From: Chitinophaga arvensicola
GTDB taxonomy: Bacteria > Bacteroidota > Bacteroidia > Chitinophagales > Chitinophagaceae
Length of the DNA: 64,000 nt
Assembly: GCF_900110835.1 (NCBI RefSeq)
Contig: NZ_FOJG01000001.1
Location: 2,945,499-3,009,498 of the forward strand
Reading direction: 5' to 3'
The position numbers and the translations under genes were made by a program. The notes under the pieces are model-generated. The model was not told the origin of the DNA and did not search any database. It worked only from the letters and a program-made list of their open reading frames with translations. This document shows positions 9,200 to 17,017 of this stretch, piece by piece. Position 1 is the stretch's first letter. Each line of letters begins with the position of its first letter.

Positions 9200-10786
9200 A
9201 TGAAGCAATTGTTTTTATGCATACTTCTGATGGTATGGGTGTGTGCCTGTACTACCGGGAAAAAAGAGCAGCATGCAAAGCTGGCGGCGTCGTTGGCTTA
9301 TGCCGGTAGCAATGCGGCGGCGTTGAAAGACGTGATTGCGCATTATTCACGTTCCCCGGGCGACTCGTTAAAATTGCAGGCAGCGCTTTTTTTAATTGAG
9401 AATATGCCCGGTAAGGGCAGTACGAAGTATACCGCCGTTACCAATCGTGGGGCGTTTAATACGGATTTGTTTAAGGGCGCTGCTATTGGTATTGATAGTT
9501 TGAACAAGTATAAAAAGAAGATGGAAGATTCGCTTCAATGTGGGCTTATCCGCTACGTAGATCCCACCTTTCTTGCGGATGCCAGGGTGATGAGTGCAAA
9601 ATGGCTGATAGAGAATATCGATTATGCGTTTAAGGCCTGGGAGCTGCCGTGGGCAAGGTCGCTGACATTTGACGAATTCAAGGAACTGATTCTGCCCTAC
9701 CGTGTACAGATTGAACCGCTGCAGCATTGGCGGAAACAGTTTTTTGAAAACAGCGGCTGGATATTGCAAAGGGCAGGAGATACAATTGACCGGATTAAAA
9801 TTGCCACTATAATTAACGATAGTTTAAGCAGATACTATCATTATATCCATGATGCGATTACCTATTTTCCGGGTAGTTTTACTGTGGACCAGATGAAAAT
9901 GACGCATGGTGGCCGTTGCGAAGATTTGAATATGTTAGTGGGCTATTGGCTGAGAGCAGTGGGTATTCCTACAGCATCGGAATTTACTTCTTATTGGGCA
10001 AACAGTAATTATGGCGGACATTCCTGGTTAAGCGTACTGGATACCACGGGCAAATTTGTGCCGCTGAATGCCGTTTATGATCCGCCTGTGAGAAATGCGC
10101 TGCCCTTTAAAGGGGCCCGCCTGGCAAAGGCTTACCGTAACACCTACCATATTGAAGATGGTGCTGATATAAGTAAAACGGGCAGTTTCAGTAATTACAT
10201 CGATGTATCAGACGCTTATCTCAAGGTGATCAATTATACATTTACATCTCGTCCGCCTTCTTCTCAGCAGATCTACCTCGGTGTTTTAAACGGGGAGTTT
10301 TGGAAACCACTGGAAATGAAATCGGTTAAAACAGGAGATTCCATTACTTTTTATAGCATCAATACGGGTGTAATATATGCACCGCTTATTGTGCTGGATG
10401 CCGGCGCGGCGAAAACACAAACGGTAGGCCCGCCTTTCTTTGTTTCTGCAAAAGGACAGATACAATATCTCAAAGAGAACAAACAAACGACCACAAATGT
10501 GTCTTTTGATATTGCGCAACTCAGCGGTAGTTTATACCAGCGGAAGTGCCAGGTGGTTTATTGGGATCATTCAGCACAGCGCTGGCTACCTGCGGGTACT
10601 CCCGGTATCCTGAGGGATGATCCTTCAAAACTACAAAAAGAGCGGATCACGAAAATGTTCACTTTCGCAGGTGTGCCGGAACATGCGATTTACAGATTGA
10701 TCAATGCAGAGAAAGTACAGGATGATAAATCCTGGGGAAGACCGTTTATTTATGATGAGGAGTTGAAGGAGTTTGTGGATTATTAA
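9200..10786 (+). CDS. Transglutaminase-like lipoprotein
   Basis: The 528-residue protein has a lipoprotein signal (LLMVWVCAC, Cys 17). A papain-like transglutaminase core lies at about 215-300: the candidate nucleophile is in HGGRCEDLNML, the histidine in YGGHSWLSV and the third acidic residue near VPLNAVYDPP. A beta-rich C-terminal domain (about 350-528) is paralogous to the partial gene at the start of the window. Such proteins may be cysteine peptidases, amidases or cross-linkers in the cell envelope; which reaction applies is not visible. It lies 30 bases after the MG2 protein gene and closes the cluster. MG2-domain and transglutaminase-like genes often co-occur, suggesting action on the same surface substrate. 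Confidence 0.75.
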   Translation: MKQLFLCILLMVWVCACTTGKKEQHAKLAASLAYAGSNAAALKDVIAHYSRSPGDSLKLQAALFLIENMPGKGSTKYTAVTNRGAFNTDLFKGAAIGIDSLNKYKKKMEDSLQCGLIRYVDPTFLADARVMSAKWLIENIDYAFKAWELPWARSLTFDEFKELILPYRVQIEPLQHWRKQFFENSGWILQRAGDTIDRIKIATIINDSLSRYYHYIHDAITYFPGSFTVDQMKMTHGGRCEDLNMLVGYWLRAVGIPTASEFTSYWANSNYGGHSWLSVLDTTGKFVPLNAVYDPPVRNALPFKGARLAKAYRNTYHIEDGADISKTGSFSNYIDVSDAYLKVINYTFTSRPPSSQQIYLGVLNGEFWKPLEMKSVKTGDSITFYSINTGVIYAPLIVLDAGAAKTQTVGPPFFVSAKGQIQYLKENKQTTTNVSFDIAQLSGSLYQRKCQVVYWDHSAQRWLPAGTPGILRDDPSKLQKERITKMFTFAGVPEHAIYRLINAEKVQDDKSWGRPFIYDEELKEFVDY

Positions 10787-10896
10787 TGCATTTTGGGAGA
10801 CTTGTAAGTGTATAACTTCAACCCGCTGTCCCCCGGTATGTTAATAACTGGCAGAGGAATGGAGCAGGCGGTGACAATCTGCCTATTCCTTCCCCC

Positions 10897-10927
10897 TTTT
10901 ATTACATTCAGAAATTTTATAGCTTCG
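10897..10927 (+). promoter_or_regulatory. Promoter of aspartokinase gene
   Basis: TTTT at 10897-10900 and TAGCTTCG at 10920-10927 are separated by 19 bases, resembling the Bacteroidota TTTG-N19-TAnnTTTG promoter. The last base of the -7 box is only 4 bases before the ATG at 10932, so transcription would start at or next to the initiation codon (leaderless or nearly so). Confidence 0.45.
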
Positions 10928-10931
10928 CAGT

Positions 10932-12305
10932 ATGTTAACTGTTGAAAAAATTGGCGGCACGTCCATGAGTGCACTAAAAGATGTCATCGATAACATCATT
11001 TATTATGGCCTTTCCGGTGATAGGTTATACAATCGTGTCTTTATTGTTTCGGCTTTTTCCGGCGTCACCAACCTGTTGCTGGAAAATAAGAAAACAAAAG
11101 CCCCTGGCGCCTATCATCAGTTTGCAACAGGAAATGATTACCACAAAGCCCTGGAATCTGTCAGACTTCACCTTAAACAGCTGAACACCTATTATGCGTC
11201 GCTTGGCCTGGACGTGGCACAAGCCGACGAAGTGACGGATGGTATTATTAATAAGGTGCTTACTTATCTTGATAGCGCCAACACCATGCTGGCCTCCGGA
11301 TACCTCAATGAGGGCATTTTGCAGGCTGTCCGGGAGATCCTGGCTTCCGTGGGCGAAAGCCACTCGGCCTTTGTACTGGCAAACATCCTGCAGAAGAAGG
11401 GGCTGAACGTTGCCCTGGCAGATCTGAGCGGTTTGGGTGACGGGCGTTCACTGACGATTGATGAACGTATCAGGGAGGAGTTTGCCGCCATCGACCTTAA
11501 AAGTTGCCTGTGCATTGCAACAGGCTATGTAAAGGGAACCGAGGGTATTATGAGAGAATTTGACCGTGGTTATTCTGAGGTAACTTTCAGCAGAATCGCT
11601 GAACTGCTTCAACCTGAAGAAGCCATTATCCATAAAGAATATCATCTGTCAACCGCCGATCCGGCACTGGTAGGCATAGAAAACGTAAAACCCGTTGGTT
11701 ATACCAACTACGATATAGCTGATCAGCTGGCTGATGTAGGAATGGAAGCGATTCATCCTAAAGCTGCAAAACCGCTGGAGATAGCCCGTATCAATCTTCG
11801 TATCAAAAACACTTTTGAGCCGGAACATCCGGGTACATTGATCACGAAAAATTATGTTTCCGATCAGAAGAGAGTGGAGGTGATTACCGGTTCAGATCAA
11901 CAGTTGCTCATCGATATTTATGACCCGTTGATGGTTGGCGCCGTGGGAAGTGATCTCGATATTATGCAGATATTTTCCCGTTATGGTATCAGCTATACAT
12001 TTAAAACGACCAGTGCCAACAGTATCAGTATCGTTATCTGGGAAAATGATTTGAATCAGCAGTTGTTGAAAGACCTGAAAGGAAAATATGAACACGTGAC
12101 TGTGGAACCTATTGCCATGGTTTGCCTGCTTGGCTCTAATATGGATCAGCCGGGATTATTAGCCAATGCCACTGCCGCACTGGCCAAAGCTGATATCAAT
12201 ATTTTAAGTGTTGGCGTAGCTTTAAGAAGAGTCAATTTCCAGTTCGTTATCACCCGGGAACATTTCAAGGCAGCTATTGTTGCATTGAACAAGGCGGTAG
12301 GGTAA
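10932..12305 (+). CDS. ask: Aspartate kinase, ectoine-type subgroup
   Basis: Aspartokinase phosphorylates L-aspartate with ATP, the first step to lysine, threonine, methionine and, in some bacteria, ectoine. The 457-residue protein starts MLTVEKIGGTSMS, the nucleotide-binding glycine motif, followed by LYNRVFIVSAFSGVTNLL and ENKKTKAPGAYHQF. These segments match, from memory, the Ask_Ect subgroup found in ectoine clusters rather than the usual KFGGTSV enzymes. The kinase domain covers about 1-300 and two ACT domains about 315-455 (QPGLLANATAALAKADINI in the second). No ectA, ectB, ectC or ectD is present nearby. The gene stands alone between its own promoter and a strong terminator. The generic enzyme assignment is firm; the subgroup is likely. 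Confidence 0.85.
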   Translation: MLTVEKIGGTSMSALKDVIDNIIYYGLSGDRLYNRVFIVSAFSGVTNLLLENKKTKAPGAYHQFATGNDYHKALESVRLHLKQLNTYYASLGLDVAQADEVTDGIINKVLTYLDSANTMLASGYLNEGILQAVREILASVGESHSAFVLANILQKKGLNVALADLSGLGDGRSLTIDERIREEFAAIDLKSCLCIATGYVKGTEGIMREFDRGYSEVTFSRIAELLQPEEAIIHKEYHLSTADPALVGIENVKPVGYTNYDIADQLADVGMEAIHPKAAKPLEIARINLRIKNTFEPEHPGTLITKNYVSDQKRVEVITGSDQQLLIDIYDPLMVGAVGSDLDIMQIFSRYGISYTFKTTSANSISIVIWENDLNQQLLKDLKGKYEHVTVEPIAMVCLLGSNMDQPGLLANATAALAKADINILSVGVALRRVNFQFVITREHFKAAIVALNKAVG

Positions 12306-12333
12306 CCAATAGCAAATTTTATACGTGCCGGAT

Positions 12334-12364
12334 AAAAAAGGACAAACCTGCGTTTGTCCTTTTT
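12334..12364. terminator. Bidirectional rho-independent terminator
   Basis: A perfect stem AAGGACAAAC/GTTTGTCCTT with a CTGC loop is flanked by A-run and T-run, so it can terminate both the aspartokinase gene and the convergent gene on the minus strand. Its stem is the same as that of the terminator at 13485-13516. Confidence 0.85.
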
Positions 12365-12376
12365 CGTGTGTGGTAA

Positions 12377-13369
12377 TTATATCTTTAGTGAAAGACTCCT
12401 GCCGTTGAATGTTAGTTCCCGCAAGTATTTGTATACTCCATTTTCCTGCCGGAAAACATATTGCTCCCAGAAGTGGTCATCATCCAGGGTACAGGAAGAA
12501 TGAAGGTAGCTGGAGCGATCCCAGTACGTGACTGTTTTTAACTGGTCAGTAACAGATTCTCCGTAATTGAAGCTGGTAAGGCCCGGAGGAAAGTATTCCC
12601 ACTCGTAAATGTTTCCGTTTTCCTGTATATAAAGAAGATACCTGTTGGTAGAGTCGTTTTCTGCCAGGCCCTTTGCCCCGGTTACAAGCAATACAAAACG
12701 TTTATGTACGGGGAAGATGCTGGAAAAGTGCTCGGTTCCATACATGCCAACCATACTATTGTACTTATCGGGATAATGGATCCGCAATTTTTCCGCTAAT
12801 GGTTGCAATAGAGCAATTTCTAAATAATGCCTGAATGCCCAGTTTATCTTTTCTTTTTTACCTTGTTTAACGATGGCTGCCAGGTAGGGGGCTGCGGCAA
12901 ATTCCTGCATATCAACACTGCGGTATGATGATGAAGATTCCTGGTATGGATAATAAATGCTGCTATTAAAAGGATCACTTGGGAAAACACTGTTTTTTGC
13001 CAGCGCTTCATCTGTAGTTTCAAAGAATGTCAGCGATGATATAAGGCACCATTCGCCTTCATAATAAGCTCCCTGGAAACTGACACTATAAGCCTTGCAG
13101 GAGGCAGGCTGCAAACCGGTTCCAGGCGCTGCCAGCTGCCATCCTCCGGTTCCGGGATTTTCCGGTGGTATGCCCTTGATCATGTAGCTACCATCAAACT
13201 TTGACTTTAAAAAGTCAAGGTCATCAGCAGCCGGAAAATCCGTTACATAAGTAGCCGCAAAGAATTTATCCTTTTCCGGATTAAGTAAGCCGTTACAATA
13301 GCCTTTTAATAGCGTATCTGTAACGCGGGGATATAACAGCTTCCAGACTTCGTCATGGGGAATGTTCAT
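12377..13369 (-). CDS. Uncharacterised cytoplasmic protein
   Basis: The 330-residue product has no signal peptide or membrane segment. It starts MNIPHDEVWKLLYPRV and contains many aromatic residues (SSIYYPYQESSSSYRSVD, EWEYFPPGLTSFNYGES), with a probable alpha/beta N-terminal half and a beta-rich C-terminal half ending FNGRSLSLKI. I do not recognise the family. The segment YEGEWCLISSLTFFETTDEA suggests a compact sensor- or immunity-like fold, but no catalytic motif stands out. The gene is a single-gene unit between two near-identical palindromic terminators (12334-12364 and 13485-13516), with tRNA-Leu upstream of it on the same strand. Confidence 0.6.
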   Translation of the reverse strand: MNIPHDEVWKLLYPRVTDTLLKGYCNGLLNPEKDKFFAATYVTDFPAADDLDFLKSKFDGSYMIKGIPPENPGTGGWQLAAPGTGLQPASCKAYSVSFQGAYYEGEWCLISSLTFFETTDEALAKNSVFPSDPFNSSIYYPYQESSSSYRSVDMQEFAAAPYLAAIVKQGKKEKINWAFRHYLEIALLQPLAEKLRIHYPDKYNSMVGMYGTEHFSSIFPVHKRFVLLVTGAKGLAENDSTNRYLLYIQENGNIYEWEYFPPGLTSFNYGESVTDQLKTVTYWDRSSYLHSSCTLDDDHFWEQYVFRQENGVYKYLRELTFNGRSLSLKI

Positions 13370-13484
13370 GGCGTCAGTTTTTTGGGCGAAGAATTAATGG
13401 TAAGATAAGGTATTTAGCTTTCGTTTTTTGCAGAACAAGCTATTGTAGAATGGCCTTATTGAATGTGTGTGGGGATCTCAAAAT

Positions 13485-13516
13485 AAAAAAGGACAAACCT
13501 AAGTTTGTCCTTTTTT
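13485..13516. terminator. Terminator downstream of tRNA-Leu
   Basis: The stem AAGGACAAAC/GTTTGTCCTT is flanked by A6 and T6, and lies 4 bases past the 3' end of the minus-strand tRNA-Leu. It is the same stem as at 12334-12364 with a slightly different loop (CTAA against CTGC). Confidence 0.85.
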
Positions 13517-13520
13517 CTAG

Positions 13521-13604
13521 TGCCCAGAACTGGATTCGAACCAGCACACCCTTGCAGGCGCTGCGACCTGAACACAGTGCGTCTACCAATTTCGCCATCT
13601 GGGC
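13521..13604 (-). tRNA. tRNA-Leu (anticodon CAG)
   Basis: Read on the minus strand, the gene folds into a class II cloverleaf. The acceptor stem GCCCAGA pairs with TCTGGGC and leaves a discriminator A. The D arm carries TTGGTAGACGC, the anticodon stem CTGTG/CGCAG encloses the loop TTCAGGT (anticodon CAG, reading CTG), a long variable arm follows, and the T arm contains GGTTCGAATCC. CCA is not encoded. It has a textbook promoter 23 bases upstream and a terminator immediately downstream, so it is a monocistronic unit. Confidence 0.95.
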
Positions 13605-13627
13605 AACTGATATCGTGTCAGGGGTTG

Positions 13628-13658
13628 CAAAGCTAAGCAGACAAAGTATTTAAACAAA
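13628..13658 (-). promoter_or_regulatory. Promoter of tRNA-Leu
   Basis: On the minus strand the sequence reads TTTG (13655-13658), 19 bases, then TAGCTTTG (13628-13635). This is an exact match to the Bacteroidota -33/-7 consensus with ideal spacing, and it ends 23 bases before the tRNA. It is the best promoter in the window and serves as a calibration for the others. Confidence 0.85.
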
Positions 13659-13712
13659 ATATTTTTCACATAAAATGGAAAATATTTTTCGAAACCCTTT
13701 GTCATGCTGCAT

Positions 13713-14162
13713 TTAAGCCTCAACCGCCTTGCTCACCTTGCGGTATACAAACTCATGATAGATATGCCGGCGGCAGAATCTGCCCGGTGTATCGGAGTTT
13801 ATCAGCTTCGTATATAATGCTTTTGGAACATCGAGGTATTCGTAGCTGCTGCCATCCTCGAATTGAAGTTGTAAAGTCGTCTTCTGATAGGAAAAATCTA
13901 CCAGGGTAGAAGCCGAAATAGTAGCAGTGTATGCTGGTAACGCTGCAGCAATGGTTTCAGGAGCAATGCTCACTAAAAAGTGATACGCCTCAATCAACTC
14001 TTTACTTTTTGCTTCCGCTTCCAGTTTTTGCTCTTCTGGTAAACCCTCGAATTTATCAGGGTGCCACTCCTTCATTAAATTCCTGTAGATACTTTTTAAT
14101 TCTTTTACTTCAGTAGTTTTGGTAACACCTAGTAACTTCCTGTAATCAACTATTTTACTCAT
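13713..14162 (-). CDS. J-domain and KTSC-domain fusion protein
   Basis: The start at 14162 (MSKIVDYRKLLGV) is chosen over a TTG at 14177 because a -7 promoter element overlaps that TTG. The 149-residue protein has a J domain at about 1-65 with the Hsp70-stimulating HPD at residues 34-36 (KEWHPDKF) and helix IV-like AKSKELIEAYHFLV. A KTSC-like domain follows at about 85-147 (LQLQFEDGSSYEYLDVPKALYTKLINSDTPGRFCRRHI). KTSC domains are small beta domains often linked to nucleic-acid enzymes; its fusion to a J domain suggests a co-chaperone recruiting DnaK to a specific target. It lies on the same strand as the SF1 helicase, 264 bases downstream of it. Confidence 0.8.
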   Translation of the reverse strand: MSKIVDYRKLLGVTKTTEVKELKSIYRNLMKEWHPDKFEGLPEEQKLEAEAKSKELIEAYHFLVSIAPETIAAALPAYTATISASTLVDFSYQKTTLQLQFEDGSSYEYLDVPKALYTKLINSDTPGRFCRRHIYHEFVYRKVSKAVEA

Positions 14163-14174
14163 AATGTATTTATT

Positions 14175-14182
14175 CAAAAATA
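14175..14182 (-). promoter_or_regulatory. -7 promoter element of J-domain gene
   Basis: The minus strand reads TATTTTTG, matching TAnnTTTG, 12 bases before the ATG at 14162. No clear -33 box is found at 19 bases. The element implies a very short leader and rules out the TTG at 14177 as the start. Confidence 0.5.
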
Positions 14183-14324
14183 AACAGGCTGATCATTATG
14201 AGCAGGCTACCATTTATCTTCCCCGAAAAACCTGCAAAGGTACGTTAATTAAAGCTCGCGGCAAGGATTTATTTTATCTTTACTGGCAGAGGATTCCGGG
14301 GTGTTTTCTCATGAAAAGCAGGTT

Positions 14325-14365
14325 AGTGGCGGGCTGCAGAAAAAAAAGTGCTCCAGCCCGCCACT
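14325..14365. other. Perfect 12-bp inverted repeat between helicase and J-domain genes
   Basis: AGTGGCGGGCTG (14325-14336) and CAGCCCGCCACT (14354-14365) form a perfect GC-rich stem around an A-rich loop. It lies 62 bases after the helicase stop codon on the minus strand. There is no T-run directly after it, so it may be a factor-assisted terminator or an mRNA end-protecting stem. Confidence 0.5.
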
Positions 14366-14426
14366 GTATTAAAGATGCCTTGTATTTGATTTATAAAGAT
14401 ATGTTCAGGAAGTGAGAAACGGATGG

Positions 14427-16334
14427 CTACATATCCATAAACTCCCAGGCGCTCTGGTAAGCGTTTTTATTTTCCGCATAACTGATAAAGCCGGCATAAA
14501 AATCCAGGTGCGATAACGTGCCGCTGTCGCCAATAACCACCAGCTTTTTACGTGCCCGGGTCATAGCTACGTTCATACGGCGGATGTCTGACAGAAATCC
14601 GATTTTGTTTTCAGTGTTGCTGCGCGTCATACTAATGTATACAATATCGCGCTCCTGTCCCTGGAAACTATCGATCGTATTCACGGATATTTTAGCTGCA
14701 TACGGCTGTAACGCCGGTGAATGCTGCAGCTGTTCTTTCAGTAATTGTATTTGTTGTTTATAGGGAGATATAACTGCCACCGTGGGAAATTCTTCCGGCC
14801 GGTAATGTTCGCCCAGCGCGGTAACCAGCTGTGTCAGGTGTTTGAATAAAAAAGCCGCTTCTTCCGGGTTGGTGGTGCTGGTGCCATCTGCTTTTTCATC
14901 AAAGCCGCAACCGGCAGTGTCTACAAAGGCCAGCGGGTTATCGGTGGAAAAGAGCAGGTGACCGGCTACAGAAGGATGCGCCTTTAGTTTGTCTTCATAA
15001 AAAATTCCGGAAGAATAACCCATGATGGTTTCGTGCATCCGGTATTGTTCTTCCAGCAGCGTCACGCTTTCCGGATGCAGGCCGGTACATTTTTCCAGCA
15101 AGGTGGTGCTGAGACCCTTCCTGGCGGCTTCGTCCGACTTAATAGTGGGCGACAACTGGCAGTGGTCGCCGGCCAGTACTACCTTTTGCGCTTTGAGGAT
15201 GGGAATCCAGCAGGCGGGTTCCAGTGCCTGTCCGGCTTCATCTATTACCACGGTATGATACTTTACATTTCTCACCGTATAGTGATTGGCGCCTACGAGG
15301 GTAGCGGTGATCACCTGTGCTTTGGAGATCAGGTCGTCGATGATGTATTGCTCGGTATTGCCTACTTCCTTCATGATCTTGCGGGCTTCATCGAACAGGG
15401 CTTTGCGCTGTTCCCTTTCTGCTTTGCCGAAGTTACGCTTGTATTTATGGGCCATATCGCGGAATTCATTGGCCTGTTTTTTCAGCCGCTTGATTTCTTT
15501 GATGCTGTTATGGTCTGATATTTTACTATCCAGCGTAAGGGACATGAGCCGCTCAGATACACGGGCAGGATTACCTACCCGGAGTACATTCAGTCCTTCG
15601 TCTGAGAGCTTTTCGCTGAGCAGATCCACTGCCGTATTGCTGGGCGCCACCACCAGGATCTGTTGCTGGTCCTGTTTGATCAGCGCTTTGATGGCCTGCA
15701 CCAGGGTGGTGGTTTTGCCGGTACCGGGAGGGCCATGCACAATGGCCAGGTCGTTGGCGGATAATATTTTATTAACGGCTGATTGCTGGGAAGCATTCAG
15801 CGCGGGATTTACATAAGGGGTAATGTCCGGATGAAACACCGGTTTCTTTTCGCCGGTGAGGATCTTAATCAATCTTCCTTCCGGTTCTTTATCCTGTAAT
15901 GCATCGGCCTGTTTCAGGGCGTTCTGCATTTCATCATAGCTGTTATCATCAAAAAGGAGGTCTATACCCAGTTTACCATCGCTGGCCCACTCCGGCAATT
16001 CATCTGTACGTAGCGTGATTTTCAGACGGTTGCCGCCCTGGTAGGAGATGGTACCTTCAAGATGGTCCTGCTTGGGATCATGGTTCGAAAACAACACCGC
16101 AGAAGCGCCAAATCGCAGTTGATGGGGAAGGTCCTGGTGGGTGGTCCGTTCTACTTCCACCGTGAGATAGTCGCCCCGACTCATTTCAGAACCCCGGATG
16201 GCAATGGGATACCAGGTAAGGCCATTCGCCCGGCGGTCGGCCACAGACGAGCTTTCTGTCATTTTTTTATATGATGTCCGGTCTTCCTCCCGCTCGATTT
16301 TGAGTAAATCAAGCTGCTTTTTGAAATAATCCAT
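14427..16334 (-). CDS. Superfamily 1 DNA/RNA helicase (IGHMBP2/SMUBP-2 type)
   Basis: The start at 16334 (MDYFKKQLDLLKIERE) is preferred to 16376 because a promoter with exact spacing ends 4 bases before it; this gives 635 residues. The N-terminal region (about 1-165) is the beta-barrel domain typical of SMUBP-2-like proteins. Helicase motifs follow: Walker A GPPGTGKTTT (201-210), Walker B DEAG (365-368), motif III GDHCQLSPT, motif IV-like LEEQYRM, and motif VI VAMTRARKKLVVIGD near the C-terminus. The protein is an ATP-dependent 5'-3' helicase of the UPF1-like group that may act on DNA or RNA. Nothing is missing from the core. It is transcribed alone from its own promoter. Confidence 0.9.
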   Translation of the reverse strand: MDYFKKQLDLLKIEREEDRTSYKKMTESSSVADRRANGLTWYPIAIRGSEMSRGDYLTVEVERTTHQDLPHQLRFGASAVLFSNHDPKQDHLEGTISYQGGNRLKITLRTDELPEWASDGKLGIDLLFDDNSYDEMQNALKQADALQDKEPEGRLIKILTGEKKPVFHPDITPYVNPALNASQQSAVNKILSANDLAIVHGPPGTGKTTTLVQAIKALIKQDQQQILVVAPSNTAVDLLSEKLSDEGLNVLRVGNPARVSERLMSLTLDSKISDHNSIKEIKRLKKQANEFRDMAHKYKRNFGKAEREQRKALFDEARKIMKEVGNTEQYIIDDLISKAQVITATLVGANHYTVRNVKYHTVVIDEAGQALEPACWIPILKAQKVVLAGDHCQLSPTIKSDEAARKGLSTTLLEKCTGLHPESVTLLEEQYRMHETIMGYSSGIFYEDKLKAHPSVAGHLLFSTDNPLAFVDTAGCGFDEKADGTSTTNPEEAAFLFKHLTQLVTALGEHYRPEEFPTVAVISPYKQQIQLLKEQLQHSPALQPYAAKISVNTIDSFQGQERDIVYISMTRSNTENKIGFLSDIRRMNVAMTRARKKLVVIGDSGTLSHLDFYAGFISYAENKNAYQSAWEFMDM

Positions 16335-16338
16335 GGCG

Positions 16339-16369
16339 CAAAGGTAAGATGTTCCTGAAATGTCGCAAT
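16339..16369 (-). promoter_or_regulatory. Promoter of SF1 helicase gene
   Basis: On the minus strand ATTG (16366-16369), 19 bases, then TACCTTTG (16339-16346) match the Bacteroidota promoter. The -7 box ends 4 bases before the ATG at 16334, implying a leaderless or near-leaderless transcript. Confidence 0.65.
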
Positions 16370-16420
16370 CAGCCATGAAGAATGTCGTATTCCCCCAGCA
16401 GGAATAATCGGGAATGCCGG

Positions 16421-16428
16421 TAAGTTTG
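16421..16428 (+). promoter_or_regulatory. -7 element upstream of small membrane protein gene
   Basis: TAAGTTTG matches TAnnTTTG and lies 45 bases before the ATG at 16474. No good -33 box is present at the usual distance. Confidence 0.45.
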
Positions 16429-16473
16429 TATTGTTAATCAAAACAAAAAAATAACCACAAAAACTACACAAAT

Positions 16474-16887
16474 ATGGAAGCGCAAACACTTTATCTGAAT
16501 AAGAAAGCACCTTCAAAAGCAGCGAATGTAACGGGCTGGGTAATCACTGCCATTTGTCTTCTTTTCCTGTTGTTTGATGCCATCATGAAAATTATTAAGA
16601 ATGTATATGCTGTTCAAGGCAGTATAAAACTGGGATGGCCGGAAGAACAGATCACCGGACTGGGTGTTGTATTACTGATAGCCACCATTATTTATGCAAT
16701 ACCCCGCACCGCTGTACTGGGAGCGGTATTGATCAGCTGCTACCTGGGTGGTGCAGTGGCTATTATGAGCCGGATACATGAGCCTTATTACTTCCCGATA
16801 GTATTCTGTGTACTGATCTGGGCCGCCTTATTTTTCCGGATGCCCGCACTGCGCGCTCTTTTCCCGGTACAGAGCCAGCAACAGTAA
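16474..16887 (+). CDS. DoxX-like four-TM membrane protein
   Basis: The 137-residue protein has four predicted membrane segments: about 18-37 (ITAICLLFLLFDAIMKII), 60-78 (GVVLLIATIIYAIPRT), 80-97 and 105-125. The pattern FDAIMKI in the first helix, a short loop with GWPEEQI, and a final HEPYYFPIVFCVLIW segment match DoxX-like/DUF4345-like inner-membrane proteins of Bacteroidota. The biochemical role is not known; DoxX relatives have been linked to redox or small-molecule metabolism. The gene is monocistronic, with a -7 element upstream and a strong terminator 13 bases after the stop. Confidence 0.7.
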   Translation: MEAQTLYLNKKAPSKAANVTGWVITAICLLFLLFDAIMKIIKNVYAVQGSIKLGWPEEQITGLGVVLLIATIIYAIPRTAVLGAVLISCYLGGAVAIMSRIHEPYYFPIVFCVLIWAALFFRMPALRALFPVQSQQQ

Positions 16888-16900
16888 ACATTTTGCTATC

Positions 16901-16939
16901 AAAAGTCCTTGTACTGCCCCGCAGTACAAGGACTTTTTT
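16901..16939 (+). terminator. Rho-independent terminator
   Basis: AAAGTCCTTGTACTGC pairs with GCAGTACAAGGACTTT around a short loop and is followed by a T-run. It is long and nearly perfect, and can act in both directions. Confidence 0.9.
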
Positions 16940-17002
16940 ATTTCTTTTAAAAAAAAATGCCCGGGTCATAGGGGAGCGGTAAATCAGGTGCGTCATACAT
17001 AC

Positions 17003-17008
17003 AGGAGG
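17003..17008 (+). promoter_or_regulatory. Unusually strong Shine-Dalgarno sequence
   Basis: AGGAGG lies 9 bases before the ATG at 17018 and sets that start over an ATG at 16988. Strong SD sites are rare before genes in this window, which otherwise show A/T-rich spacers. Confidence 0.6.
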
Positions 17009-17017
17009 AATATTTTT

